Assembly: GCF_004101785.1 (NCBI RefSeq)
Contig: NZ_CP035130.1
Coordinates: forward strand, 2,292,158-2,356,157
Length of the DNA stretch: 64,000 nucleotides
Source of the DNA: Gudongella oleilytica
Lineage (GTDB): Bacteria > Bacillota > Clostridia > Tissierellales > Tissierellaceae
Direction of reading: 5' to 3'
The position numbers and the translations under genes were made by a program. Numbering within the stretch: position 1 is the stretch's first letter; each line of letters opens with the position of its first letter. Shown here in pieces: positions 43,644 through 52,534 of the stretch. The notes under the pieces are model-generated. The model worked only from the letters and a program-made list of their open reading frames with translations. It searched no databases and had not been told where the DNA came from.

Positions 43644-45431
43644 TTACGCAGAGGGTAATATTACCTCAACAGTAGTGCCACTTCCATATTTACTCTTAAG
43701 AATTATTTCGCCATTATGAGCTTCAATTATCTCCTTTGCAATGGAAAGGCCTAAGCCGGTCCCCCCAAGATCCCTGCTTCTACCCTTTTCTACCCTGTAA
43801 AATCTTTCAAATATCCTGATAAGGTCCTCCTCAGGTATCCCTATGCCATTGTCGGATACCTTTATCCTTACCTTATCAGCCTCATTGGTGGTATTTATGG
43901 ATATAACTCCTCCGGATTCGGTATATTTGATGGCATTGGAAATAATATTTATAAAAACTTGCTCAATGCCGTCCTTGTCACCCATTACGACAGGAAGAGG
44001 TTCTGCAAAGCTCATGCTGATCCTCTGACCCTTATCTCTGGCAAGTACCTCCAGCTTGGAAATAATATCCTGAAGCAGCTGATTGATAAAAAGCTCTGTC
44101 CGAACCCATTTTGTTTTCTTGTAATCAATATTTGACAACTGAAGAAGGTCTCTGACTAGTCTGGCCATCCTGTCGCATTCGCTGTCTATAACAGAGAGGA
44201 ATCTCTTCTGTACCTCCAGCTCGACCCCTTCATCCATCAGTGTCTCAGTATAGCTCTTTATAGTCGTTATAGGAGTCTTCAGCTCATGGGAAACATTAGC
44301 CACAAATTCCTTTCTCATACTCTCAAGCTTGTGCTCCTGAGTTATATCCTGGAATACCATAATTATCCCGGCTATGTCGTCTCTCTCATCCCTATAAGGG
44401 GCATACTTAACTTTGTATACTCCGTCAATAGTCTCATATATCTTCTCTCCGTCGAGAGTCTCAGGCTTACTGTAATCTATATTTCCAAGATCAAGATATG
44501 AAAGGTCCAGCTCAATACCTGAGTGTACGCTTTCCTCGTCAAGCTCCATCAGCTTCTGACCAATTGGATTTGCGTGAATAAGTCTGCCATCCCTGTCGAC
44601 TGCTATGACTCCCTCTGCCATGTAGCTGAAAATTGTATCCAGCTTGCTTCGTTCAAGGTCCATCTCCCCGATAGTAAGCTTAAGCTTGGTAGTCAGCTGA
44701 TTGAACATTCCTGCCAACTGCCCTATTTCATCGTCACTTTTTACCTCGACGAACTGATCGAAATCACCCAGTGACATCTCCTCAGCCTTTTTGGTAACGT
44801 CTCTGATCGGCTCAGTGATGCTGCTGGCAATTAAAAATCCAAGTATGATCGTTATAAGGAGTGCTATCAAGGTTGCATTTGTAAGGATCACCTTTGAATC
44901 ATCAACAGTACGGGCAATATTTGATAGATCTGCTGTCATATAAAGTACACCTGTGATCCTGCCCAGACTTGACAATACAGGGTAGGTCTTGTGCATGAAG
45001 TCCTTTCCTGCAGCCTCATCCCTGATTATAAGCTCTCCCTTATCACCATTAAAAGCACTCAGAATAAGACCCTGATCCATATTCTTATATGAAAGGGCAT
45101 TCTGCCCCATCAATCCTCCAGCTTGTTTAAGTGAGGAAGCAAGTATCGTAGGAACCTCCTCGTCGTAAATAACGTAAAGGGTCTCACCGGCACCAAGTCT
45201 CCATTCCTCTATGGTGTTTTGGATCCCTTGGCGGTTTTCCAGCCAGTTTTCACCTGCGATATCACTAGATGTCGATACGATGGTCTCAAGCTGCTGTTCC
45301 ATTGATATGGAGATATTTCCCAGCTGCTGATTCTCAAGGCTATTTACAATGAACACTCCTATGATCACCATAGCAATAAATACCAACAGGAAATAGACCA
45401 CGATGAATTTCCATCTAATGCTTGAAAACAT
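43644..45431 (-). CDS. walK: Essential-type sensor histidine kinase WalK
   Basis: A 595-residue membrane kinase: helix 1 (about 9-30), an external sensor domain (31-180), helix 2 (183-203), HAMP (205-255), PAS (260-365), then HisKA with phospho-accepting His382 (FVANVSHELKTPITT) and HATPase with NAIKYTESGG and DLGGTGLGLSIAKEI. The external domain is large, as in Bacillus WalK. It senses cell-wall state and phosphorylates WalR. One base after walR; start behind GGGAGGGG. Confidence 0.96.
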   Translation of the reverse strand: MFSSIRWKFIVVYFLLVFIAMVIIGVFIVNSLENQQLGNISISMEQQLETIVSTSSDIAGENWLENRQGIQNTIEEWRLGAGETLYVIYDEEVPTILASSLKQAGGLMGQNALSYKNMDQGLILSAFNGDKGELIIRDEAAGKDFMHKTYPVLSSLGRITGVLYMTADLSNIARTVDDSKVILTNATLIALLITIILGFLIASSITEPIRDVTKKAEEMSLGDFDQFVEVKSDDEIGQLAGMFNQLTTKLKLTIGEMDLERSKLDTIFSYMAEGVIAVDRDGRLIHANPIGQKLMELDEESVHSGIELDLSYLDLGNIDYSKPETLDGEKIYETIDGVYKVKYAPYRDERDDIAGIIMVFQDITQEHKLESMRKEFVANVSHELKTPITTIKSYTETLMDEGVELEVQKRFLSVIDSECDRMARLVRDLLQLSNIDYKKTKWVRTELFINQLLQDIISKLEVLARDKGQRISMSFAEPLPVVMGDKDGIEQVFINIISNAIKYTESGGVISINTTNEADKVRIKVSDNGIGIPEEDLIRIFERFYRVEKGRSRDLGGTGLGLSIAKEIIEAHNGEIILKSKYGSGTTVEVILPSA

Positions 45432-45432
45432 C

Positions 45433-46125
45433 CTAGCCCCTCCCGAAGTAATAGCCTACTCCCCGTTTGGTGAGTATATATTTAAAGTCTCCTGAATCAT
45501 CCTCAATTTTTTCTCTAAGTCGCCTTACTGTTACATCTACCGTCCTTATATCGCCATAATACTCATAGCCCCAAACCTTTTCAAGAAGCTGCTCTCTAGT
45601 GAATACCTGCTCTGCGCTTAAGGCTAAAAACTTTAATAGCTCGAACTCCCTCAAGGTTAAGTCCACAACGTTGCCATTCTTTCTAACCTCATACCTGCTT
45701 AAATCTATCTCCAAATCCTGAGATTTGATTTCTGCGGCTCCGTTTCCTGCAGTTAAGTCATAGTCCATCCTTCTGAGGTTTGCCTTGACCCTGGCTATTA
45801 GCTCTCTCATGCTGAAGGGCTTGACCATGTAATCATCGGCACCAAGCTCAAGACCTAAGACCTTATCCACTTCTTCCTCCTTTGCAGTCAGAACTATTAC
45901 TGGAAATTTAAAAGTCGGTCTAATCTCCTTTAGAACCTGAAATCCATCCTTCTTTGGCATCATGATATCAAGTAAAAGCAGATGCGGCTCCTTGACCTTG
46001 ATCTTCTCAAGGCCTTCCTCTCCGTCAAAGGCAAGCTCAACCTCAAAGCCTTCTTTCTCAAGATTGTACTTAATGATATCCCCTATTGCTTTTTCATCGT
46101 CTACGATCAGAATTCGGTTGTTCAT
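45433..46125 (-). CDS. walR: Response regulator WalR
   Basis: A 230-residue OmpR-type regulator: receiver domain with DDE acidic pocket, phospho-acceptor Asp53 (LLLLDIMMPKKDG) and switch Thr/Lys (VLTAKEEE), then a winged-helix DNA-binding domain (TLREFELLKFLAL, VWGYEYYGDIRTVDVTVRRLREKIE). It controls cell-wall hydrolase genes by binding TGTWAH-N5-TGTWAH. I chose the ATG at 46125 because TGGAG lies eight bases upstream; a GTG three codons earlier is too close to that site. Confidence 0.96.
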   Translation of the reverse strand: MNNRILIVDDEKAIGDIIKYNLEKEGFEVELAFDGEEGLEKIKVKEPHLLLLDIMMPKKDGFQVLKEIRPTFKFPVIVLTAKEEEVDKVLGLELGADDYMVKPFSMRELIARVKANLRRMDYDLTAGNGAAEIKSQDLEIDLSRYEVRKNGNVVDLTLREFELLKFLALSAEQVFTREQLLEKVWGYEYYGDIRTVDVTVRRLREKIEDDSGDFKYILTKRGVGYYFGRG

Positions 46126-46160
46126 GGCAATCACTCCACAATTGTCTATTTAGTATCTAA

Positions 46161-46189
46161 ATTATCTCTTAATATCCCAAATAAGTCAA
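46161..46189 (-). promoter_or_regulatory. walRK operon promoter
   Basis: Minus-strand TTGACT (46184-46189), 17-base spacer and GATAAT (46161-46166) fit a sigma-A promoter about 35 bases before the walR start codon. Confidence 0.65.
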
Positions 46190-46239
46190 TCACAATAGCC
46201 TCTGGTGCCGTCAAAAGCAGTAAAATCAAAATATTCTCC

Positions 46240-46268
46240 TTGCAATTTGAAACTCCTTATATTATAAT
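46240..46268 (+). promoter_or_regulatory. Promoter of the Mn2+ riboswitch / P-type ATPase transcript
   Basis: TTGCAA (46240-46245), 17-base spacer and TATAAT (46263-46268). The start site would fall near 46275, right at the 5' edge of the riboswitch aptamer, which supports both calls. Confidence 0.7.
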
Positions 46269-46276
46269 TTCTCTAT

Positions 46277-46362
46277 CAAAAGGGAGTAGCTTAATAAATG
46301 ACAGTCGTCAATACGGTCAAACCCGGTTGTCAAACTACTTAAAGTAGTAAGCAAGACTTTTG
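46277..46362 (+). ncRNA. yybP-ykoY (Mn2+-sensing) riboswitch aptamer
   Basis: Conserved family elements appear in order: AAAAGGGAGTAGC, then AGTCGTCAATACGG, CCGGTTGTCA, a small hairpin ACTACTTAAAGTAGT and AGCAAGACTTTT. The closing stem P1 pairs CAAAAG (46277-46282) with CTTTTG (46357-46362). These match the structurally known Lactococcus Mn2+ aptamer almost base for base at the conserved positions. It lies between the promoter and the P-type ATPase start. Confidence 0.9.
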
Positions 46363-46393
46363 TTTGTGTATACCACGGGCAAGAGTCTTTTTT
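46353..46393 (+). terminator. Riboswitch expression-platform terminator
   Basis: AAGACTTTTG (46353-46362) pairs with CAAGAGTCTT (46380-46389), followed by TTTTTT. Its 5' arm is the 3' strand of aptamer stem P1, so folding of the aptamer and of the terminator are mutually exclusive. Mn2+ binding should prevent termination and turn the pump on. Confidence 0.85.
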
Positions 46394-46444
46394 ATTTGCT
46401 TTCAGGGTATACAATAATAAGACTTATAAGAAAGAAGGGGTAGT

Positions 46445-49138
46445 ATGGAATGGTATCAACAAAGTCCTGAGGAGGTTGCACAGAGCTTGGATACGAGCTT
46501 GACAACAGGACTTTCCTCGGGGAGTGCTCAATCTAAACTGGAAACCTTTGGTCCAAATGAGCTGAAGGAGCAGGAGGGTAAAAGCTTTCTCCAAAAGCTG
46601 ATTGCTCAATTTTCGGATTTTCTGATCCTGATACTTATTGCAGCGGCACTTATTTCTGTTTTCGTAGGTGAAGCTAAAGATGCAATCGTAATAATGTCCA
46701 TAGTAATTATAAATGCCCTCCTTGGTCTCTACCAGGAGGGCAAGGCTGAAAAGGCTCTGGAGGCTTTAAAGAAAATGGCATCCCCAACAGCCAAGGTCTT
46801 GAGGGATGGGAATCCTCAAGAGATTTCCTCAAGTCAGTTAGTCCCTGGCGATCTTGTCATACTGGAGACAGGTGATATAATCCCTGCAGACCTTAGACTT
46901 GTGGAGAGCTCAAACTTGAAGGTCGAGGAAGCGTCCCTTACCGGAGAATCGGTTCCCGTTGAAAAAAGAGCTCAGGAAACTTATTCGGATGAAGTCTCTC
47001 TTGGAGACAGACATAATATGGCTTACATGAGTACCATTATAACCTATGGCCGGGGTAGGGGAATCGTAGTTGAAACGGCTGAAGGTACTGAAATCGGTAA
47101 GATCGCAGCAATGATCCAGACCTTTGAGGAAGAGCCGACTCCACTTCAGAGGAAGCTTAATCAATTGGGTAAGGTTCTTGGCATGACTACGATAGCTGTT
47201 TGTGTGGCAGTATTTGGGATAGGTCTGCTTCAGGGCAGAGAGATCCTTGAGATGTTCATGGTTTCCATCAGCCTTGCAGTCGCCGCAATACCTGAGGGCT
47301 TGCCAGCTATCGTTACTATAGTGCTCGCCATAGGTATGAACAAGATGGTTGAAAGAAATGCAATAGTTAAAAAGCTCTTGGCAGTGGAGACATTGGGTGC
47401 AACCTCTGTCATCTGTACGGATAAGACAGGAACCCTGACTCAGAACGAGATGACCGTTGTAAAGGTCCTTGCAGACAATAAGCTGATAGAGGTAGAGGGT
47501 ACCGGCTATGAGCCCGTTGGAGATTTTAAGCTTGAAGGAAGCACTATAACTACTAAGGAATCCAGCGGCTTGAAGCTACTATTGACTATAGCTGCCTTGG
47601 CAAATGATGCTAAGCTGGATAACTCATCCGGCATGTATAGGATAATTGGCGACCCCACGGAAGGTGCATTGATTACTTTGGCTGGAAAGGCAGGTATAGA
47701 CTCTGCTGAGCTCAACCACATGTATAAGAGGATAGAAGAGATACCTTTCGACTCCGAAAGAAAGATGATGACTACTTTCCATGATATGCCCAACGATGAG
47801 GGCGTTTCATCCTTTACCAAAGGAGCACCTGATATAATAATCGACAGATGTAACAGGATAATTCTTGACGGAAAGGTTAGTGAATTTACACCAGAGTTGA
47901 AGTCAGAGGTATTAAGAGTCAATTCTGAACTTTCCAGAGCTGCATTGAGGGTTTTAGCTTTTGCCTTCAAGGAATATCCTTCTCTTCCAACAGATCCTTC
48001 ACCTGACGAGAATGAATCTGATATGATATTTGTAGGACTCACATGTATGATAGATCCACCAAGACCCGAAGCCAGAGATGCTATTGCCCTTTGTAAGAAG
48101 GCAGGAGTCAATGCAATAATGATCACTGGTGACTACAAGGAAACTGCTTTTGCAATAGCCAAGGACCTTGGGATGGCAGATACCGAGGACCAGGCAATAA
48201 TGGGAGAAAAGATTGACGGAATGAGTGACGAAGAGCTTCAGGAGGTAGTTAAGAATACTAAGGTATTCGCTCGGGTATCACCTGAACACAAGGTCAGGAT
48301 AGTTTCAGCACTTAGAGCAAATGGCGATATAGCAGCCATGACCGGTGACGGCGTTAATGACGCTCTTGCGATAAAGAAGGCTGATATTGGTGTATCTATG
48401 GGGATCACAGGTACAGACGTCGCCAAGAATACAGCTGATATGATTCTTACAGACGATAACTTCGCAAGTATAGTTGCAGCAGTTGAAGAGGGAAGGATAA
48501 TTTTCAGCAACATTAAGAAATTCGTTTACTTCCTGCTGTCATGCAACATAGGAGAAATCCTGCTGGTTTTCACAAGCATTCTGATGAATCTTCCGGTCCC
48601 ATTGCTGCCTATACAGCTTTTATGGTTAAACCTCGTTACTGACAGCTTCCCCGCACTGGCGCTTGGCGTTGAGAAGGGTGAGCCTGACATAATGAACCAG
48701 CCTCCAAGAAATCCTGATGAGGCGATCCTGGACAGGAGAATGCTTGTCGGTGTAACCTTCCAGGCTATAGCAGTGGCTGCAGCGTCGCTTTCAGCATACC
48801 TCCTGGCCCTTAGAATGTATGGTCTTGAAAATATTGAGGAAGCCAGAACGATTACCTTTGCAACATTGATCGTAGCAGAGCTCTTAAGAGCTTACTCCAG
48901 CAGATCACAGAAATTTACTCTTGCAAAGATAGGAGTATTCTCCAATAAATCAATGGTATATGCAACACTTGGAGCATTTTTGCTACTGCTTGCAGTAATC
49001 TATATCCCATTTATGAACGGGATATTCTACACCTTCCCGCTGAGTTTTGTAGATTGGGAAATAGTACTTTCATTTGCCTTCATACCCCTGGTAGTAGGTG
49101 AACTGACAAAGGTAGTTATGGCTAAGATTTCGAAGTAA
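46445..49138 (+). CDS. P-type cation ATPase, probable Mn2+ (or Ca2+) exporter
   Basis: An 897-residue P2-type ATPase of PMCA/SERCA style. Motifs: cytoplasmic N-domain start, TGES-type actuator loop SLTGESVPVEK, helix-4 ion site PEGLP (283-287), phosphorylation site CTDKTGTLTQ with Asp326, TGDGVNDALAIKKADIGVSMG hinge and helix-6 NLVTDSFPALALG. The ion-site residues fit Ca2+ and Mn2+ pumps. The Mn2+ riboswitch in its leader argues that it exports Mn2+, as shown for YoaB-type ATPases under the same RNA. Start behind AAGGGG. Single-gene transcript. Confidence 0.93.
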   Translation: MEWYQQSPEEVAQSLDTSLTTGLSSGSAQSKLETFGPNELKEQEGKSFLQKLIAQFSDFLILILIAAALISVFVGEAKDAIVIMSIVIINALLGLYQEGKAEKALEALKKMASPTAKVLRDGNPQEISSSQLVPGDLVILETGDIIPADLRLVESSNLKVEEASLTGESVPVEKRAQETYSDEVSLGDRHNMAYMSTIITYGRGRGIVVETAEGTEIGKIAAMIQTFEEEPTPLQRKLNQLGKVLGMTTIAVCVAVFGIGLLQGREILEMFMVSISLAVAAIPEGLPAIVTIVLAIGMNKMVERNAIVKKLLAVETLGATSVICTDKTGTLTQNEMTVVKVLADNKLIEVEGTGYEPVGDFKLEGSTITTKESSGLKLLLTIAALANDAKLDNSSGMYRIIGDPTEGALITLAGKAGIDSAELNHMYKRIEEIPFDSERKMMTTFHDMPNDEGVSSFTKGAPDIIIDRCNRIILDGKVSEFTPELKSEVLRVNSELSRAALRVLAFAFKEYPSLPTDPSPDENESDMIFVGLTCMIDPPRPEARDAIALCKKAGVNAIMITGDYKETAFAIAKDLGMADTEDQAIMGEKIDGMSDEELQEVVKNTKVFARVSPEHKVRIVSALRANGDIAAMTGDGVNDALAIKKADIGVSMGITGTDVAKNTADMILTDDNFASIVAAVEEGRIIFSNIKKFVYFLLSCNIGEILLVFTSILMNLPVPLLPIQLLWLNLVTDSFPALALGVEKGEPDIMNQPPRNPDEAILDRRMLVGVTFQAIAVAAASLSAYLLALRMYGLENIEEARTITFATLIVAELLRAYSSRSQKFTLAKIGVFSNKSMVYATLGAFLLLLAVIYIPFMNGIFYTFPLSFVDWEIVLSFAFIPLVVGELTKVVMAKISK

Positions 49139-49157
49139 TATAAAAACGAACATTAAA

Positions 49158-49190
49158 AAAGGAAGTCCGATTATTTTGGACTTCCTTTAT
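49158..49190. terminator. Bidirectional terminator between ATPase and M23 genes
   Basis: Stem GGAAGTCC / GGACTTCC (49161-49185) with a 9-base loop, flanked by A-run and T-run so that it can work for both convergent genes. Confidence 0.8.
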
Positions 49191-49192
49191 AT

Positions 49193-50860
49193 TTACCTGA
49201 AAATGTAGCTGTATGGGTTTTTATGGATCCCGTTGATCAACACCTCAAAGTGCAGATGAGACCCTGTAGATCTTCCAGTACTGCCCATTGTAGCTATCTG
49301 CTGCCCTCTATATACCCGGTCCCCTGACTTTACAAGAAGCTTGCTATTATGAGCATATCTTGTCACATATCCATTCTCGTGATTTATTTCTATCAAGTAG
49401 CCATAACTACCCTTGTACCCTGCAAAGGTTACCTTTCCTCCGTCTGCCGCATATACTGCTGTCCCCTTACTGTTAGCCAGATCAATTCCCTTGTGCATGG
49501 TTCCGTTTCTCATACCATATGGGGATGATACCCTGCCTCTGGTCGGCATTACAAAGGATCCTACAGCTGCTGTCTTTGGAAGTTCTTTGGTACCCTGTGC
49601 GACTACCTCAGTCTTTGGTTCCTCAAGTATATTCTTCTCGATAATAACTTCATCAACCAAAATTCCGTTATGTCTTATTTCCTCTGCCAATACATCTGCC
49701 TTACCTTTGACTCCCTTTACGATGATCTTCTTTTGGTTCTTGTACATTGAGTCATCATTTTCGACCTTGGTCTCAAAATCTATGTCTGCTATATATTTAA
49801 CCTCTTCATGAGTTACAACTGTCAAAAGCGGTACTGGCACGAACAGCTTGACTTCGTCCCCGGGCTTAAGCTTAGTCGACGATAGCTCTGGGTTTGCGCT
49901 TTCAAGGGCCTCCACTGTTGTACCGTACATCCTGGCGATTATCCAATAGCTCTCTCCTACCTCAACAACATGCGTTCTCATGGCTTCTTTGCCGGCCATA
50001 ATTGCTTCGATAGCCTTTTCCGGGTCTGAAAGACTCCCAAAGCTTGTTTCTATTGGCTCGATTTCAACCTTTTCCAGGAAACCTACCTCTTTGATCACAA
50101 CATCACGAACCTGTTCATCTGCCGGTGATGATGCAGTTGTTGCTGATGTCGCCGTTGAAGCCGCTCCATCCAGGAGCTTCACAATGTCTCCAGGCTTTAG
50201 TCTGTCCGGGTTAAGCTCTGGGTTTGCCTTCATAAGCTCCATTGCAGATAAGTCATATTTTTTTGCAATCGTCCAGAAATTTTCTCCTGATTGAATAGTA
50301 TGAGTTGCAGGCTCCTTTTGTGGCTCGGGTTCAGCAGTCTGTACTGCTTCTATTGCTGGTTCCTCGTCTACAACTGCCGGCAAATAAGGCTTTTTGATAG
50401 TATCAAGAATATAATTGACTTCCTCTTTTGACTTGAATACTCCAAGTCTCTCACCGTCTATGTCCAGGCTAAAGCCTGTTACCTGCACGCTGATCCTGGT
50501 TTGAATATTTGATTTAAGCTCACCATACCCGGTAAGTTCCTCGTCCTTTGCGTGAGTTGGCTGAAATGCCAACTCTTTGTCTAATACAACTCCCATATCA
50601 TATGTACTGGATAGTCTCTCCTCGATATCGCCATAGGCTTTTAGCGCCTCTTCCTCTGTCCTGACGATCCCTATTGCTTCATCTCCAAGATAAACCTCAA
50701 ATGCCCTTGTTTTAGACTCGTTTGCGGAATAGCTGGCAAAACCGATCCCTACTATCGAGGCAACTACAACAAAAGCTGTAAGTCCTCTCACAATTCTATT
50801 TTTAAAAGAAAAAAGTCCTTTAATTCTCTCAAAGTTAAGTGTTGAAGAGCCGTGCTTCAT
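49193..50860 (-). CDS. LysM-G5-M23 cell-wall peptidase-like protein, probable WalR target
   Basis: A 555-residue exported protein: N-terminal anchor helix (about 25-45), LysM domain 1 near 185-230 (HTIQSGENFWTIAKKYDLS), LysM domain 2 near 290-335 (HVVEVGESYWIIARMYGTT), a G5 domain (about 350-430) and a C-terminal M23 domain with SPYGMRNGTMHKGIDLA and GSHLHFEVLING, which provide the zinc ligands. It binds peptidoglycan and probably cuts cross-links during growth. Start at ATG 50860 behind GGAGGAG. A perfect WalR box lies 51-67 bases upstream. Confidence 0.92.
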   Translation of the reverse strand: MKHGSSTLNFERIKGLFSFKNRIVRGLTAFVVVASIVGIGFASYSANESKTRAFEVYLGDEAIGIVRTEEEALKAYGDIEERLSSTYDMGVVLDKELAFQPTHAKDEELTGYGELKSNIQTRISVQVTGFSLDIDGERLGVFKSKEEVNYILDTIKKPYLPAVVDEEPAIEAVQTAEPEPQKEPATHTIQSGENFWTIAKKYDLSAMELMKANPELNPDRLKPGDIVKLLDGAASTATSATTASSPADEQVRDVVIKEVGFLEKVEIEPIETSFGSLSDPEKAIEAIMAGKEAMRTHVVEVGESYWIIARMYGTTVEALESANPELSSTKLKPGDEVKLFVPVPLLTVVTHEEVKYIADIDFETKVENDDSMYKNQKKIIVKGVKGKADVLAEEIRHNGILVDEVIIEKNILEEPKTEVVAQGTKELPKTAAVGSFVMPTRGRVSSPYGMRNGTMHKGIDLANSKGTAVYAADGGKVTFAGYKGSYGYLIEINHENGYVTRYAHNSKLLVKSGDRVYRGQQIATMGSTGRSTGSHLHFEVLINGIHKNPYSYIFR

Positions 50861-50910
50861 CCAATAATCTCCTCCAAACCTTACCTTATTGATGCCTAGG
50901 TAATTTATTT

Positions 50911-50945
50911 TGTAACCGAATTGTAACATTCACGAAATCATTATA
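50911..50945 (-). promoter_or_regulatory. WalR box and -10 upstream of the M23 gene
   Basis: TGTAAC-CGAAT-TGTAAC on the plus strand (50911-50927) is a perfect WalR-type repeat, in inverse orientation to the gene. It lies just downstream of a minus-strand TATAAT (50940-50945). A site over the start of transcription would suggest repression by WalR, unless another promoter is used. Confidence 0.6.
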
Positions 50946-51024
50946 CCAATGCTTAGCAAATAATACAACTTTTTAATGCACTCTCCAACAACTTCTATTT
51001 GCTCTTGGAATTGGACATTAAACA

Positions 51025-51052
51025 ACCCCTTACAATAGTATTTGCAAGGGGT
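51025..51052 (-). terminator. Terminator after lipid kinase gene
   Basis: Stem ACCCCTT / AAGGGGT with a 14-base loop, followed on the minus strand by TTGTTT, about 60 bases past the kinase stop codon. The rest of the 50861-51112 gap holds the M23 promoter and WalR box. Confidence 0.65.
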
Positions 51053-51112
51053 GCAAAGTTGTCAAATATTTACATTTAAATTCATGGACAATTGTTACAA
51101 AAAATTTATAAT

Positions 51113-51991
51113 TTAACAAATGACTGTAAGCCTTTCATCAGCCAGCTTGAACTCCACTTCCTCATCCTTTATTTCAAATAACTCTCCGTCAATATTCAAT
51201 AAATAGCTTCCTTCTGCCCTTACTACGATCTTTTTAGCTGTATGAAACTCAACGTACTTGTCGTACTTAACGTGATCTCCCTTAAAAATAGTTGGAAACA
51301 AAGTAAGTATCCTCAGGTTGCTGATATCCTTGACTACACATACATCCAGCAGGCCGTCGTCTACCTTAGCCATGGGCAAGATCATCATACCGCCCCCATA
51401 ATACCTTCCATTCCCAACAGCAACCAGTGTGGCCTTCCTTTCAATGTGGTTTCCATCTACCTCAAAAACCATCCTTCTGCTCCTGTAAACGATCAGAGCG
51501 GTTATTACTCCAAGTATATATGCGGCCTTGCCTTTTACAAACCTCTTTATTCTATCAGTATGTCTTACGACCTCTGAGTCAAATCCAAGGCTGGATATAT
51601 TGAAAAAGAATTTATCCTTGGCCTTTCCAAGATCAATTTCCCTGGTCCTGCATTGTATGAGCTTTTTCAGGGCTTCATCGAGATTCTCTTCTATCCCCAG
51701 TGACTTGCCGAGGTCATTGCCAGTCCCTCCCGGTAATATTCCCATTATGCCTTTGCCCCGGCTTAGTATTCCACGTGCTACCTCATTTGCAGTTCCATCC
51801 CCTCCAACCGCAACACAAATATCACAATCAGGGTTATCCTCGACTATCGTTGTGGCTTCACCCGGTCTGGTTGACGTCATCATCTTGTACATCAAACCAT
51901 ACTCATCCATTGTAGCCTTGATATGATCTACATAACCCAAAGCCTTGCCTCCTCCGGCAACCGGATTAACTAAAAAGAGATATTTGGACAT
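51113..51991 (-). CDS. Diacylglycerol kinase family lipid kinase
   Basis: A 292-residue soluble lipid kinase (YegS/DgkB type). The nucleotide site is AVGGDGTANEVARGIL and ILPGGTGNDLGKSLGI, followed by GFDSEVVRHTDRIKR and a C-terminal YLLNIDGELFEIKD. It phosphorylates diacylglycerol or a related lipid at the membrane. It overlaps the end of the DUF4446 gene by 26 bases. Start behind GAGGAGGGG. Confidence 0.9.
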   Translation of the reverse strand: MSKYLFLVNPVAGGGKALGYVDHIKATMDEYGLMYKMMTSTRPGEATTIVEDNPDCDICVAVGGDGTANEVARGILSRGKGIMGILPGGTGNDLGKSLGIEENLDEALKKLIQCRTREIDLGKAKDKFFFNISSLGFDSEVVRHTDRIKRFVKGKAAYILGVITALIVYRSRRMVFEVDGNHIERKATLVAVGNGRYYGGGMMILPMAKVDDGLLDVCVVKDISNLRILTLFPTIFKGDHVKYDKYVEFHTAKKIVVRAEGSYLLNIDGELFEIKDEEVEFKLADERLTVIC

Positions 51992-52523
51992 TTTCCCCTC
52001 CTCTGGAAAAGGAATCCAAAGGCTTCTCCCCTCTTACAGCTCTTTCTATGGCCATTCTCTCCTCAGGAGATATTGGGATGCTGGATTTCCCGTTTTTTAC
52101 CTGCTTGGCAAAGCTAACGGATTTTTCTCTTCCATACATACTTGTAATTACAAAACCATTGTTGTATGCATCCAAAAGTGCTATGGAAAAACTAAGGTCA
52201 CTTCCTATGTCCTCAAACGCATTGTATCGTATGAATCCAATTTTTTGCAGCGCGAAAGTAAGCTTTGTCTCGATTGAGAGAATGTTGCTTTCTATAAGGT
52301 TTACATCCCTGTTTAGATTTGATATGTCTCTGTTAAGCTGAATGATCAGGTCCTCAAAACTTACCCCTTCCAGATCCCTTGTAAGTTCATAGTACCTATT
52401 CCTCTGCTTTCTTAAACTAACATATGTTACAGCCAATAATCCCGCCAAAATCACAAAACAGACTGCGAGAATCAATAGTATCATGCTTCCATTATTTTCC
52501 ATATATTCAAGCAATACAGTCAT
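51966..52523 (-). CDS. DUF4446 family membrane-anchored protein
   Basis: A 185-residue protein: one N-terminal membrane helix (about 14-36), a coiled coil (RDLEGVSFEDLIIQLNRDISNLNRDVNLIE) and the conserved IGFIRYNAFEDIGSDLSFSIALLDAYNNGFVIT core. The family is common next to parB in Clostridia; function unknown. Confidence 0.85.
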   Translation of the reverse strand: MTVLLEYMENNGSMILLILAVCFVILAGLLAVTYVSLRKQRNRYYELTRDLEGVSFEDLIIQLNRDISNLNRDVNLIESNILSIETKLTFALQKIGFIRYNAFEDIGSDLSFSIALLDAYNNGFVITSMYGREKSVSFAKQVKNGKSSIPISPEERMAIERAVRGEKPLDSFSRGGENVQISLFS

Positions 52524-52534
52524 TATTCCACCCT

